Shown: one piece after another, positions 1 to 6,127 of the stretch | Position numbering within the stretch: position 1 is the stretch's first letter | How the letters are laid out: each line of letters begins with the position of its first letter | Assembly (NCBI GenBank): GCA_003525885.1 | Contig: DQIG01000224.1 | Span: 1-13,928 of the forward strand | Direction: 5' to 3' | Length of the DNA stretch: 13,928 nt | Origin: Stenotrophomonas sp. | Lineage (GTDB): Bacteria > Pseudomonadota > Gammaproteobacteria > Xanthomonadales > Xanthomonadaceae | The notes under the pieces: model-generated | Seen by the model: the letters and a program-made list of their open reading frames with translations, nothing else | The model's database searches: none | What the model was told of the DNA's origin: nothing | Translations under genes and position numbers: made by a program

Positions 1-1
1 C

Positions 2-646
2 GCGGCACGGCCGGCCGGTGCCGCCCATGCCATGGGGGTCATTGCGGCGTTTCTGGAACAGGCCAACGGCGGGTTCTACCAGGGCGCTGGAAGCTCCGCC
101 GATGAGCCTATGCCGACCATCTGCGCAAACGGCAGCTATCAACGCCTGGTGACCGCCCACCTTATGACCAACACCAGCGGGCACAGCAGCGCTGCGGCCA
201 CCGATCCTGTGCCAACGATCACCAGCGCAGGAAACCAAGCGGTGGTCGAATGCACCCTGAGCCCGGACCAGGAGGCCGGCGCGCTGCGTGTTGCCGCGTT
301 CCTCATGCGGTACTACGGCACTGGCGGACAGCATGGCGAACTGGCCGATCCCGTGGCGACCATCACCACGAAGGACCGGCTGGCGCTAGTCACGGTGCAT
401 CTGAGCGGTGTGCCGTATGTGATCGTGGATATCGGGCTGCGCATGCTCCAGCCGCACGAACTGTTCCGCGCCCAAGGCTTCCCGAGCAGCTACATCATCA
501 ATCGCACGCAGGACGGTCGCCAGGTCAGCAACAGCCGCGCCGTTGCCATGGTTGGAAACAGCGTGAGCCCGCCGCCTCTGATCGCCATCTTGGAAGCCAA
601 CATCAAACACCAGATCGAGGCGCCCCGAGGAACGTCAACATGCTAA
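2..646 (+). CDS. Phage-type DNA (cytosine-5-)-methyltransferase, C-terminal part (5' end outside window)
   Basis: The reading frame is already open at the window edge, so only the last 214 or so residues are present. It is called a C5-methyltransferase from two closing motifs of that family. The motif IX-like segment RMLQPHELFRAQGFP lies about 65 residues before the stop, and motif X, VGNSVSPPPL, about 30 residues before it. The S-adenosylmethionine-binding and catalytic Pro-Cys motifs would lie upstream and cannot be seen. Between the edge and motif IX, in the target-recognition region, a module of the form D-P-x-x-T-I-(T/C)...(L/V)V...(H/T)L occurs three times (bases 101-163, 203-259, 347-403). 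Such enzymes are common in prophages and islands, as an orphan methylase against host restriction or as half of a restriction-modification pair. No restriction gene is visible. The gene reads towards the integrase and ends 71 bases from the convergent orphan gene. No clear terminator follows it. Confidence 0.85.
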   Translation, partial: AARPAGAAHAMGVIAAFLEQANGGFYQGAGSSADEPMPTICANGSYQRLVTAHLMTNTSGHSSAAATDPVPTITSAGNQAVVECTLSPDQEAGALRVAAFLMRYYGTGGQHGELADPVATITTKDRLALVTVHLSGVPYVIVDIGLRMLQPHELFRAQGFPSSYIINRTQDGRQVSNSRAVAMVGNSVSPPPLIAILEANIKHQIEAPRGTSTC

Positions 647-717
647 TTCCTCGTACCGCTACGCTAAGCCGATCATTCGTTCAACCGCTAATCGGCATTC
701 GCGAACGGAGCAGGCCA

Positions 718-1353
718 CTACACCAGGTCTTTCTCAAGGAAAAATCCGTCGAACGGATGCACCACAATCTCAAGCTCTTCCTTCCTAAGGGGAAGAAGAT
801 CACCCAACAGCTTTCCAAGAATTCTCATGTCGTTCATTACCCGACTGTGGAGCGATTCAACCCCATCAAGCGCCCTGGCCTCCAACGTCTCCTTATCATC
901 AAAGACGCTGTGCAGTTCAAAAGTAAAGTCTTTGGTTGTCGCGCGCCATTCAGAAAGACTTACCCGAAGCCGATTGAGGGCAAGCACGAGATCAAGATTG
1001 TGGTAGCCAGCTGGGAGCTGAGGAACACCATCGATCCCAGCAGTGTCAGACATCGATTTGATTCCCTCCACCACTTCGTCCCGCTTGCCTTCTTTGTAGA
1101 TCTTTCGAGCGTAAGAAACCACGAGGCGATGTATACCGAAGGCTCTCCGCAGCGATGCAAGCTCTACGACGAAGCCATCCAAGCCGGCAATCGCAATCGC
1201 CCGGGCTTCCCGCATTCGCTCTTGAGCAGGCTGATCAATGCTTCGATATGTAGCCCTCGCTGCCGCACACGCTCCGATTGCGCTGATCGCTGCAGCGACA
1301 GCACTAACACCCTGAAGTACTCCGTTAATCGAAACCCCATCGATCCAGCCCAC
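718..1353 (-). CDS. Unrecognised membrane-anchored protein, cargo gene of the integrated element
   Basis: I do not recognise the family. With the chosen GTG start the product has 211 residues. A hydrophobic, Ala/Gly-rich segment at roughly residues 6-30 could be a single N-terminal membrane anchor. It is followed by a charged, mostly helical-looking soluble part with many Arg, Glu and Leu, so a cytoplasmic domain on a membrane tether is the simplest reading. The GTG is preceded at 6 bases by AGGGGA and lies just downstream of a possible extended -10 (TGCGATAAT, 1384-1392). A longer form from TTG at 1414-1416 also has an AAGGA-like site and would give 232 residues. I prefer the GTG because it leaves about 97 bases for divergent promoters. 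The DNA here is clearly richer in A and T than the flanking genes, which fits recent transfer. The gene is divergent from the helix-turn-helix gene. An immunity, exclusion or defence role is only a guess from location. Confidence 0.65.
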   Translation of the reverse strand: MGWIDGVSINGVLQGVSAVAAAISAIGACAAARATYRSIDQPAQERMREARAIAIAGLDGFVVELASLRRAFGIHRLVVSYARKIYKEGKRDEVVEGIKSMSDTAGIDGVPQLPAGYHNLDLVLALNRLRVSLSEWRATTKDFTFELHSVFDDKETLEARALDGVESLHSRVMNDMRILGKLLGDLLPLRKEELEIVVHPFDGFFLEKDLV

Positions 1354-1383
1354 GCAAAGTCCCCTACTGACGGTTGGAGCTAC

Positions 1384-1392
1384 ATTATCGCA
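1384..1392 (-). promoter_or_regulatory. Possible extended -10 promoter element for the orphan membrane-anchored gene
   Basis: On the minus strand the sequence reads TGCGATAAT, which matches the extended -10 pattern TGnTATAAT at all but one position. It lies about 31 bases before the GTG start at 1353. No good -35 hexamer is seen at the usual distance, as is common for extended -10 promoters. Start-site mapping would be needed to confirm it. Confidence 0.35.
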
Positions 1393-1450
1393 GGGAAGAT
1401 CAATAGCGGCATGCAATCGTGTTCCTTCTCCTTCCTGCCAAGGGGAAATC

Positions 1451-1801
1451 GTGAAAAATAGGCCATCTCATGTTGACAACGTCAGCGACGATACGCTGGG
1501 ACTTGAAGACGCCGCAAAGATAATGAGGCTTGGTCTGGAAGCGATGAAGGACTTGGTCGACAAGGGCGCGGTGCCAGCGGTTCGCCTCAATCAGAAGCAC
1601 ACGGTCATGCTGCGTGAAGACCTCATCGACTTCCTGCGCTCAGAAGGACGCAGACAGGCTGCTGATCGAAAGCGGTCGGCTATCAGCCCACGCTCGGTAG
1701 CTAACGCGCCCAAGTCCGATCCAACCAGGCGCACAAGCAAGTCGCGCCGCACGAAATTGCCAGACCTTCGCGCCTACGAGCAGGCCGATCACCAAAGCTG
1801 A
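1451..1801 (+). CDS. Small helix-turn-helix DNA-binding protein, excisionase-like
   Basis: The product has 116 residues. Residues about 16-63 resemble the helix-turn-helix of the excisionase/MerR-like (HTH_17) group: LGLEDAAKIM, a turn, a recognition helix near AMKDLVDKG, a short wing (AVRLNQKHTVML), then LREDLIDFLR. The C-terminal third is a basic, Arg/Lys/Ser-rich tail that could add non-specific DNA binding. The start is a GTG, preceded at 4 bases by AGGGGA. The gene ends by overlapping the end of the convergent integrase gene by 13 bases. Next to an integrase, a protein of this fold would be expected to set the direction of recombination or to repress element genes. The sequence does not show which. 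No homologue can be named precisely. Confidence 0.7.
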   Translation: MKNRPSHVDNVSDDTLGLEDAAKIMRLGLEAMKDLVDKGAVPAVRLNQKHTVMLREDLIDFLRSEGRRQAADRKRSAISPRSVANAPKSDPTRRTSKSRRTKLPDLRAYEQADHQS

Positions 1802-2904
1802 TCGGCCAGGTCCGAAGCGCGGAGGTTGGCATACCGCTTCAACTGTCGAGGGTCGCGGTGCCCTGTGATGTTCGCGATCTTAATGTCGGTCAGCATGGTC
1901 CTTTCGTACAGCCTGCTCGTCGCTTCGTGACGCAGATCATGGAAGCCCAGGTCTGCGCATCCGGCAGCAACGAAAATCCGTTCGAACTGGCGGGACAGCT
2001 TGCTAGACACTCGCCGCAGGGTCAGCGGGCTACGCTCGCCCTCCCAGAACGGAAATAGCCGACCGCCGAAGTCTCCCTCGTATGCCGCCAGCTTGGTGAG
2101 CAACACCGAGGTCATTGGAACCTGACGCTTGCTCCCGTTCTTCGTCTTGTCCAGGAAGATCGTACGTCGCGCCACATCAATCTGGCTGCGCTCAAGCGTA
2201 TAGATCTCGCGCATCCGCATGGCGGTTTCCAGCGCCATGTCGAACATCAGCACCAGCGAGTCGCGTTGCGGCAGGTCGAGTGGCCGCTGACGACCGACCG
2301 GCTTGGCACCGGCCAGGATCTCGCGGATGCGCTCTTCCTCTCCAGGTTCGAGCCGGCGATCGCGCTCTTGGTCCGTCTTGGCCTCCCCGTCGATTCTTTT
2401 CACGGCCACTTTGTCGTCGGCGGTGTACGTGGAATAGCCTCGGGGCAACAGGCGCAGAGGATTCATGGGCAACGAACCGTGAGCGGCCAGCCAATCCAGA
2501 GCGCGAGACAATGCCCCCACGTAGTGCCGGATGGTCGACGGTGCGAGGTTCTGCTCACGCTTCATGGTGGTGACCCACTCGGTCGCCCATGTGAAAGTCA
2601 GCTGAGGCAGGGTGATGCCGATTGGCAAGCGCGAGAGCAGGACCGGCAGCAGCTGCGCGTCGTCCACAGAGATGTGCTGCGCGCTCCGATACTCGGTGAC
2701 CTGGTTACGCAGATCCTTCGCAGCCGCTTTGGTGTTGGCCAGCTCTTCTGGCACGACGCCACGGTCCAGCAGCGCCTCCAGGCGCCGCACGTATTCGTCG
2801 CCCTCGGCTTCGGAAGTAAAGCTCAGATAGACCGGCTGGGGCAACAGCCCCGCCCGCTTGATCGTGTACTGCCAGGAGTCGCCCCGGCGTCGTTTCGTTG
2901 CCAT
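1789..2904 (-). CDS. Tyrosine recombinase / site-specific integrase
   Basis: The product is a 371-residue integrase of the phage and genomic-island type, which inserts and excises the element at a host tRNA gene. The N-terminus (about 1-50, KRRRGDSWQY onward) resembles an arm-site DNA-binding domain. Residues about 95-155 look like the core-binding SAM-like domain (APSTIRHYVGALSRAL), and the catalytic domain runs from about 185 to the end. All expected active-site residues are visible: Arg230 in ETAMRMRE, Lys255 in DKTKNGSK, His322 and Arg325 in HDLRHE, His349 in TGHRD, and nucleophile Tyr358 in LKRYANL. It therefore looks catalytically intact. The ATG at 2904 follows a G-rich stretch (GGGGCAGGG). 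Its 5' end faces the 3' end of tRNA-Cys, the usual layout for a tRNA-targeting integrase. Its 3' end overlaps the helix-turn-helix gene by 13 bases. Confidence 0.95.
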   Translation of the reverse strand: MATKRRRGDSWQYTIKRAGLLPQPVYLSFTSEAEGDEYVRRLEALLDRGVVPEELANTKAAAKDLRNQVTEYRSAQHISVDDAQLLPVLLSRLPIGITLPQLTFTWATEWVTTMKREQNLAPSTIRHYVGALSRALDWLAAHGSLPMNPLRLLPRGYSTYTADDKVAVKRIDGEAKTDQERDRRLEPGEEERIREILAGAKPVGRQRPLDLPQRDSLVLMFDMALETAMRMREIYTLERSQIDVARRTIFLDKTKNGSKRQVPMTSVLLTKLAAYEGDFGGRLFPFWEGERSPLTLRRVSSKLSRQFERIFVAAGCADLGFHDLRHEATSRLYERTMLTDIKIANITGHRDPRQLKRYANLRASDLADQLW

Positions 2905-2953
2905 CCCTGCCCCAACTCACGTAAACGCACTCGGCTCATGTTAACGCGAGTTT

Positions 2954-2973
2954 GCCACCCGAGAACGGGTGGC
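2954..2973. other. Perfect 8-bp hairpin upstream of the integrase
   Basis: GCCACCCG, a 4-base loop, then CGGGTGGC form a perfect inverted repeat 50 bases before the integrase start. Neither strand has a T-run directly after it, so it is not a standard intrinsic terminator. It could be an operator, a recombinase or excisionase site near the attachment core, or an RNA structure in the integrase leader. Confidence 0.5.
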
Positions 2974-3033
2974 AGAACGATGATTTTGGGGTCGAATCAG
3001 GGGATTCCTGCACACCTGCGCAGAACGCCAGGC

Positions 3034-3063
3034 AAAGAAAAAGCCCTGATAAATCAGGGCTTT
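3034..3063 (-). terminator. Intrinsic terminator after tRNA-Cys
   Basis: Read on the minus strand, a 10-bp stem (AAAGCCCTGA / TCAGGGCTTT) with a 4-base loop runs straight into TTTTTCTTT. It begins 3 bases after the CCA end of tRNA-Cys and should end the tRNA transcript before the integrase gene. Confidence 0.85.
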
Positions 3064-3066
3064 GTT

Positions 3067-3090
3067 TGGAGGCCTCAAGCGGAATCGAAC
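3067..3090 (-). other. Probable attachment site (att) at the 3' end of tRNA-Cys
   Basis: Many tyrosine integrases recombine in the 3' end (T-arm to CCA) of a tRNA gene and leave the tRNA intact at the integrase-proximal junction. The orientation here fits that: intact tRNA, then a short spacer, then an integrase transcribed away from it. The matching direct repeat should lie at the far end of the element, outside the window, so the exact core is an inference. The junction could also lie beyond the terminator at 3034-3063. Confidence 0.45.
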
Positions 3091-3140
3091 CGCTGTAAAC
3101 GGATTTGCAATCCGGTGCATAGCCACTCTGCCATGAGGCC
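3067..3140 (-). tRNA. tRNA-Cys (anticodon GCA)
   Basis: The 74-base minus-strand sequence folds as a cloverleaf. The acceptor stem pairs GGCCTCA with TGAGGCC, followed by discriminator T and an encoded CCA. The T-arm contains GGTTCGATTCC. The anticodon loop is TTGCAAA, with GCA at 3106-3108. It is the last tRNA before the terminator at 3034-3063. The integrase lies beyond that terminator, and this gene is the likely integration target. No convincing promoter is seen directly upstream, so it may depend on readthrough from the neighbouring tRNA-Gly. Confidence 0.97.
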
Positions 3141-3170
3141 AACGTACTGCGCGCCAGGAACAGAGCCCTG

Positions 3171-3194
3171 ACAAGACAAAACCCCATGATGGGG
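3171..3194 (-). terminator. Weak hairpin with T-run between tRNA-Gly and tRNA-Cys
   Basis: On the minus strand CCCCA, TCA, TGGGG is followed by TTTTGTCTTG. The stem is only 5 bp, so it may be a partial terminator, a pause or a processing site. Readthrough would let tRNA-Cys be made from the upstream promoter. Confidence 0.45.
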
Positions 3195-3206
3195 CCTGTC
3201 GGAACA

Positions 3207-3282
<76 letters not shown>

Positions 3283-3385
3283 GTAAGCCGACATGGTACC
3301 GGAAATCCGGGACACACACCAGCGATTTCACCTTTCTGACTGCGCGCAAAGCCTTGCGGCTCAACGTGCCCCGCCTTGCCGTGGC

Positions 3386-3416
3386 GAGAGAAAAACAAGG
3401 CCCCTACCGGGGGCCT
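3386..3416 (-). terminator. Intrinsic terminator after tRNA-Gly copy 2
   Basis: On the minus strand a 7-bp GC-rich stem (AGGCCCC / GGGGCCT, 5-base loop) is followed by TGTTTTTCTCT. It begins 8 bases after the CCA end of the tRNA at 3425. Confidence 0.8.
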
Positions 3417-3424
3417 GTAGAATC

Positions 3425-3500
<76 letters not shown>

Positions 3501-3505
3501 AGATT

Positions 3506-3523
3506 CTTCGACCTGCGTCGAAG
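3506..3523 (-). other. 5' leader hairpin of tRNA-Gly copy 2
   Basis: A perfect 7-bp inverted repeat (CTTCGAC / GTCGAAG, 4-base loop) lies between the -10 box and the mature 5' end of the tRNA, ending 6 bases before it. It would form in the precursor RNA just ahead of the RNase P cut site and may help 5' processing. Confidence 0.6.
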
Positions 3524-3530
3524 GAGCGCT

Positions 3531-3559
3531 ATTGTGTCCAAATTCCTTCACGCCGTCAA
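3531..3559 (-). promoter_or_regulatory. Sigma70-type promoter for the tRNA-Gly / tRNA-Cys block
   Basis: On the minus strand TTGACG (3554-3559) and CACAAT (3531-3536) are separated by exactly 17 bases. They lie 31 bases upstream of the mature tRNA-Gly 5' end, leaving room for the leader hairpin. Confidence 0.8.
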
Positions 3560-3628
3560 CAGTCTTCACATCATGCGGTCACGGGCGTCCGCACTGGGGT
3601 ACGCTGCCCCGCCCAGCCCTGTGCGCCA

Positions 3629-4030
3629 ATGTTCCTTCGCGGCAAACCCCTGTTGATCGCCCTGCTGCTGCACCTGGTGGCGGCGCTGCTGTACTGGGCA
3701 CTGATTCCGCGGGGAATGAACTGGTATCGCGACCATTTCGGCTTCACCTCCCATCGCGACATCGGCCTGGGCATCGCCCAGTTCCATCTGTTCTGGATGT
3801 TCCTCGGCGCCCAACCACTGATCGCGGTGCTGCGGCCGCTCTTCGCCAAACTGTTCGTGCTGGCCATTCCCTTGGCATTCGCGACCTGGACACTGATGCA
3901 TAACCACCCGCTGCGCCTGCTGTACTTCACCGTCGGGCCCGGTCTGCTGGCACTGGCCGCAATCGTCATCTCCGCATGGTATGCATCACGCAACCGCCTG
4001 CCCGGCGCCATGGACACCGCCAATGCCTGA
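3629..4030 (+). CDS. Small integral membrane protein, family not recognised
   Basis: The product has 133 residues with about four hydrophobic segments (roughly 6-26, 46-66, 73-92 and 98-119), so it is probably an inner-membrane protein with four helices. I recognise no family signature or catalytic motif. The frame is open much further upstream, but that stretch crosses the antisense of a tRNA-Gly gene and cannot be coding. The ATG at 3629 begins MFLRGKPLLIALLLHL, a natural start directly before the first helix. The ribosome site is weak. The gene overlaps the next one by 8 bases, so the two are probably translationally coupled and may form one complex. Its 5' region overlaps, on the other strand, the promoter region of the tRNA block. 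Confidence 0.7.
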   Translation: MFLRGKPLLIALLLHLVAALLYWALIPRGMNWYRDHFGFTSHRDIGLGIAQFHLFWMFLGAQPLIAVLRPLFAKLFVLAIPLAFATWTLMHNHPLRLLYFTVGPGLLALAAIVISAWYASRNRLPGAMDTANA

Positions 4031-4472
4031 GCGCTACGTCCGATTTTTCTGGCTGCTGGTCGCACTGACCTGGTTCGCGCTGATCGCTGCGTTGGTCAAT
4101 GCTGGCTTCACACCGGACTACTGGCTGCTGCACCACCTTGAAGGCGCCGAGCTGCCCTACCCGACCAGCACCGTCATCGTGTTCGCGTTGCTGGGTACCG
4201 TCGAGCTGGTGGTAGCCGCCTTGATCGTGCGCCCCTGGAAACTGGAGCGGCTGTGGCTGCGCCTGCTGATCGCCTTCGTCCTGCTGCTGGCATGGTCGGT
4301 GCCGTGGATGCTGTCGGCCATGCACCAGCCGCCGGTGCACGGCATGCACCTTCTGTGGTTGCTGCTGCTGGACGTGGGCCTGCTGCTGGCGCTGTGTGTA
4401 GTGTCGGCGGTGAGTGCATGGCGGGCGCTCAGGCGTCGAGGGCGCGCGGAAACGCCCCCGCTGCAACCCTAG
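4023..4472 (+). CDS. Small integral membrane protein, second gene of the pair
   Basis: The product has 149 residues with about four hydrophobic segments (8-28, 49-69, 77-98 and 106-131), a loop with His and Pro (MHQPPVHGMH) before the last helix, and a basic tail. I do not recognise the family. The ATG lies within the last codons of the preceding gene (ATGCCTGA overlap), which fixes the start and indicates coupled translation. The stop codon is only two bases from the stop of the convergent exporter adaptor gene. No terminator is visible in or beside that gap, so transcripts from both strands probably run into each other. A helper role for the exporter cannot be shown, since the two units face opposite ways. 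Confidence 0.75.
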   Translation: MPERYVRFFWLLVALTWFALIAALVNAGFTPDYWLLHHLEGAELPYPTSTVIVFALLGTVELVVAALIVRPWKLERLWLRLLIAFVLLLAWSVPWMLSAMHQPPVHGMHLLWLLLLDVGLLLALCVVSAVSAWRALRRRGRAETPPLQP

Positions 4473-4474
4473 GC

Positions 4475-5392
4475 CTATTTCCGGAACTCCACCCGCACGT
4501 GCTGGCCGAAGCGCGCCTTGGCCTCGCCATCGAACTCCAGCACGCACTCCACCACCTTGGCTACGCCACGCCCTGCGTCTTCAGGCAGGCGCGCCTGCGC
4601 GAACACCGGGCTGATGCGCACCACGCGTGCGGACGGCAGCGTGCCGGTGTTTTCGGCACCGTCGCTATCCGGCACCACGGTGGCCTTCATGCCCACCTGC
4701 ACGGCATCGGCGTAGGCAGCGCTGAGTTCGGCACGTACCTGCAGCGGGCGCGCCGGCAGCAGCGAGATCGCCGGCTTGCCGGCCTGCACGAAGGCACCGA
4801 GGCCCGGCACCTGGCCGACGACGGTGCCGGCTTCCGGCGCGCTCAGCGACATCTGCTGCAGTTTCAGCCTGGCGTGTTCCAGCTTGTGCTGGGCCATGTC
4901 GACCTGCGCACCGGCCACGTCGACATCGGCGCGCACACCGGCCAGCTGCTGCTTGGCCGCATCGGCCTGCTGGTTGGACGACACGCCTTCGCTGGCGCCA
5001 GTGGACAGGCGGTTAGCGTTGCGCTCCAGTTCGCGCAGCTGCGCCTGGCTGCCCTTCAAGCGGTCATTGGCCAGGGCCAGGTCGGCGGTGGCCATTGCCA
5101 CCTCCTGCTGCATCAGGGCGCCGTCCAGCGACAGCAGCAGCTGCCCCTTCTTCACCGTGGCGCCCTCCTTCACCGGCGCGGCAGTGATCGAGCCATCCAC
5201 CGGCGGCGCCAACGCGATCAGCCCGCCCTCGACATCGATGATGCCGCGCGCGACCGCGACCTTGCCGGCGACGGCATCGGCCTTGCCTGAAGACGCCGGT
5301 GCAGGCGCGGGCGCGTTCTTGGAACAGGCGCCGAGCAGCAGTGCCGCGGACAGGGCCAGGCTGAGGGGAAGCAGGTGCGACGTCTTGGTCAT
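4475..5392 (-). CDS. Periplasmic adaptor (membrane fusion) lipoprotein of an ABC exporter, HlyD/MacA/DevB type
   Basis: The product has 305 residues and links the inner-membrane ABC permease to an outer-membrane channel. The first 22 residues form a lipoprotein signal ending in LLLGAC, with Cys23 as the lipidation site. An Ala/Pro linker follows. One half of the biotinyl/lipoyl-like domain lies at about 60-92 (APPVDGSITAAPVKEGATVKKGQ), an alpha-helical hairpin at about 95-182 contains long heptad-like runs, and the second lipoyl half is at about 183-212 (SAPEAGTVVGQVPGLGAFV). The remainder should be beta-barrel and membrane-proximal regions. It is last in the exporter operon, and its ATG overlaps the ATPase stop by 4 bases (ATGA). 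The substrate is not evident from the sequence. A lipid anchor in place of a membrane helix is common in MacA- and AcrA-like adaptors. Confidence 0.9.
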   Translation of the reverse strand: MTKTSHLLPLSLALSAALLLGACSKNAPAPAPASSGKADAVAGKVAVARGIIDVEGGLIALAPPVDGSITAAPVKEGATVKKGQLLLSLDGALMQQEVAMATADLALANDRLKGSQAQLRELERNANRLSTGASEGVSSNQQADAAKQQLAGVRADVDVAGAQVDMAQHKLEHARLKLQQMSLSAPEAGTVVGQVPGLGAFVQAGKPAISLLPARPLQVRAELSAAYADAVQVGMKATVVPDSDGAENTGTLPSARVVRISPVFAQARLPEDAGRGVAKVVECVLEFDGEAKARFGQHVRVEFRK

Positions 5393-6117
5393 GGGGCGGA
5401 CTCTACAGTTTCGTTCTGGCGGCGGTCATCACGGACCATGCCGTCTTCCATGGCGATCACCCGATCGGCGTGGCGGATCAGGCGTGGATCGTGGCTCACG
5501 CACAGCACGGTGGCGCCATGCGCGCGTGCATAGCGATGCAGGATGTCGATCACGCGCTGGCCATTCTCGGCATCCAGCGCGCTGGTGGGTTCGTCGGCGA
5601 AGATCAGTGTCGGCGACTTGGCGAAGGCGCGGGCCACCGCCACGCGCTGCTTCTCACCGCCGGACAGCTGCGCCGGGCGCATGTGGCTGCGGTGGCTGAG
5701 ACCCACCTCTTCCAGCGCCCTGCGGGCCAGCGGTTCGCTTTCGCGATCGCGCATGCCGCGGTAGCCCAGCGGGAGCTGCACCTGCTCCAGCGCAGTCAAC
5801 GCCGGGAACAGGTTGAAGCCCTGGAACACGAAGCCGACATGGTGCAGGCGGAAACGTTCCACCTCGCTGCGGCTCATGTGCCCCACGTCCTGGCCGAGTG
5901 CGTGCACACGGCCACCATCGGGCGCGGACAGGCCGGACAGCAACGACAACAGTGTGCTCTTGCCACAGCCGGACGGGCCCGAGACCAGGGTCAGTTCACC
6001 GGGATAGATGTCCAGTGACAGGCCACGCAGCACCGGCACCTGCACATCGCCGGACATGAAGCCTTTTTCCAGTGCGTCGGCCTGCAGGGTCGGGGCGACG
6101 GCGCGTGTAGAAGTCAT
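5389..6117 (-). CDS. ABC transporter ATP-binding subunit (MacB/LolD/DevA type)
   Basis: The product is a 242-residue nucleotide-binding subunit that should power the adjacent permease from the cytoplasm. All motifs are intact: Walker A GPSGCGKST (47-55), Q-loop Gln99 in FVFQGFNLF, signature LSGGEKQ (151-157), Walker B LIFADEP with Glu176, D-loop SALD (179-182) and switch His209 in CVSHD. The wording around FVFQGFNLFPALTALEQVQLPLGYRG is typical of the lipoprotein-release and macrolide-exporter (LolD/MacB) subgroup. The ATG at 6117 is preferred over an in-frame ATG at 6165 because GAGGA lies 7 bases ahead and the permease stop is just 10 bases upstream. The longer form would give an unusual Cys-rich extension. 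The stop overlaps the adaptor start by 4 bases. Confidence 0.95.
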   Translation of the reverse strand: MTSTRAVAPTLQADALEKGFMSGDVQVPVLRGLSLDIYPGELTLVSGPSGCGKSTLLSLLSGLSAPDGGRVHALGQDVGHMSRSEVERFRLHHVGFVFQGFNLFPALTALEQVQLPLGYRGMRDRESEPLARRALEEVGLSHRSHMRPAQLSGGEKQRVAVARAFAKSPTLIFADEPTSALDAENGQRVIDILHRYARAHGATVLCVSHDPRLIRHADRVIAMEDGMVRDDRRQNETVESAP

Positions 6118-6127
6118 CGGCCGGTCC

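Noticed and set aside
647..717. Possible terminator between the methyltransferase and the orphan gene
   Set aside because: Only a 6-bp stem (GCCGAT / ATCGGC) with a long loop and no T-run is visible.
250..1461. Long plus-strand frame across the methyltransferase end and the orphan gene
   Set aside because: It runs through the methyltransferase in another frame and antisense to the orphan gene. The composition (Arg, His, Pro, Cys mixture) is typical of a shadow frame, and no family motif is present.
4253..5290. Plus-strand frame antisense to the exporter adaptor
   Set aside because: Ala/His/Arg-rich shadow. The minus strand gives a complete adaptor with lipobox and lipoyl halves.
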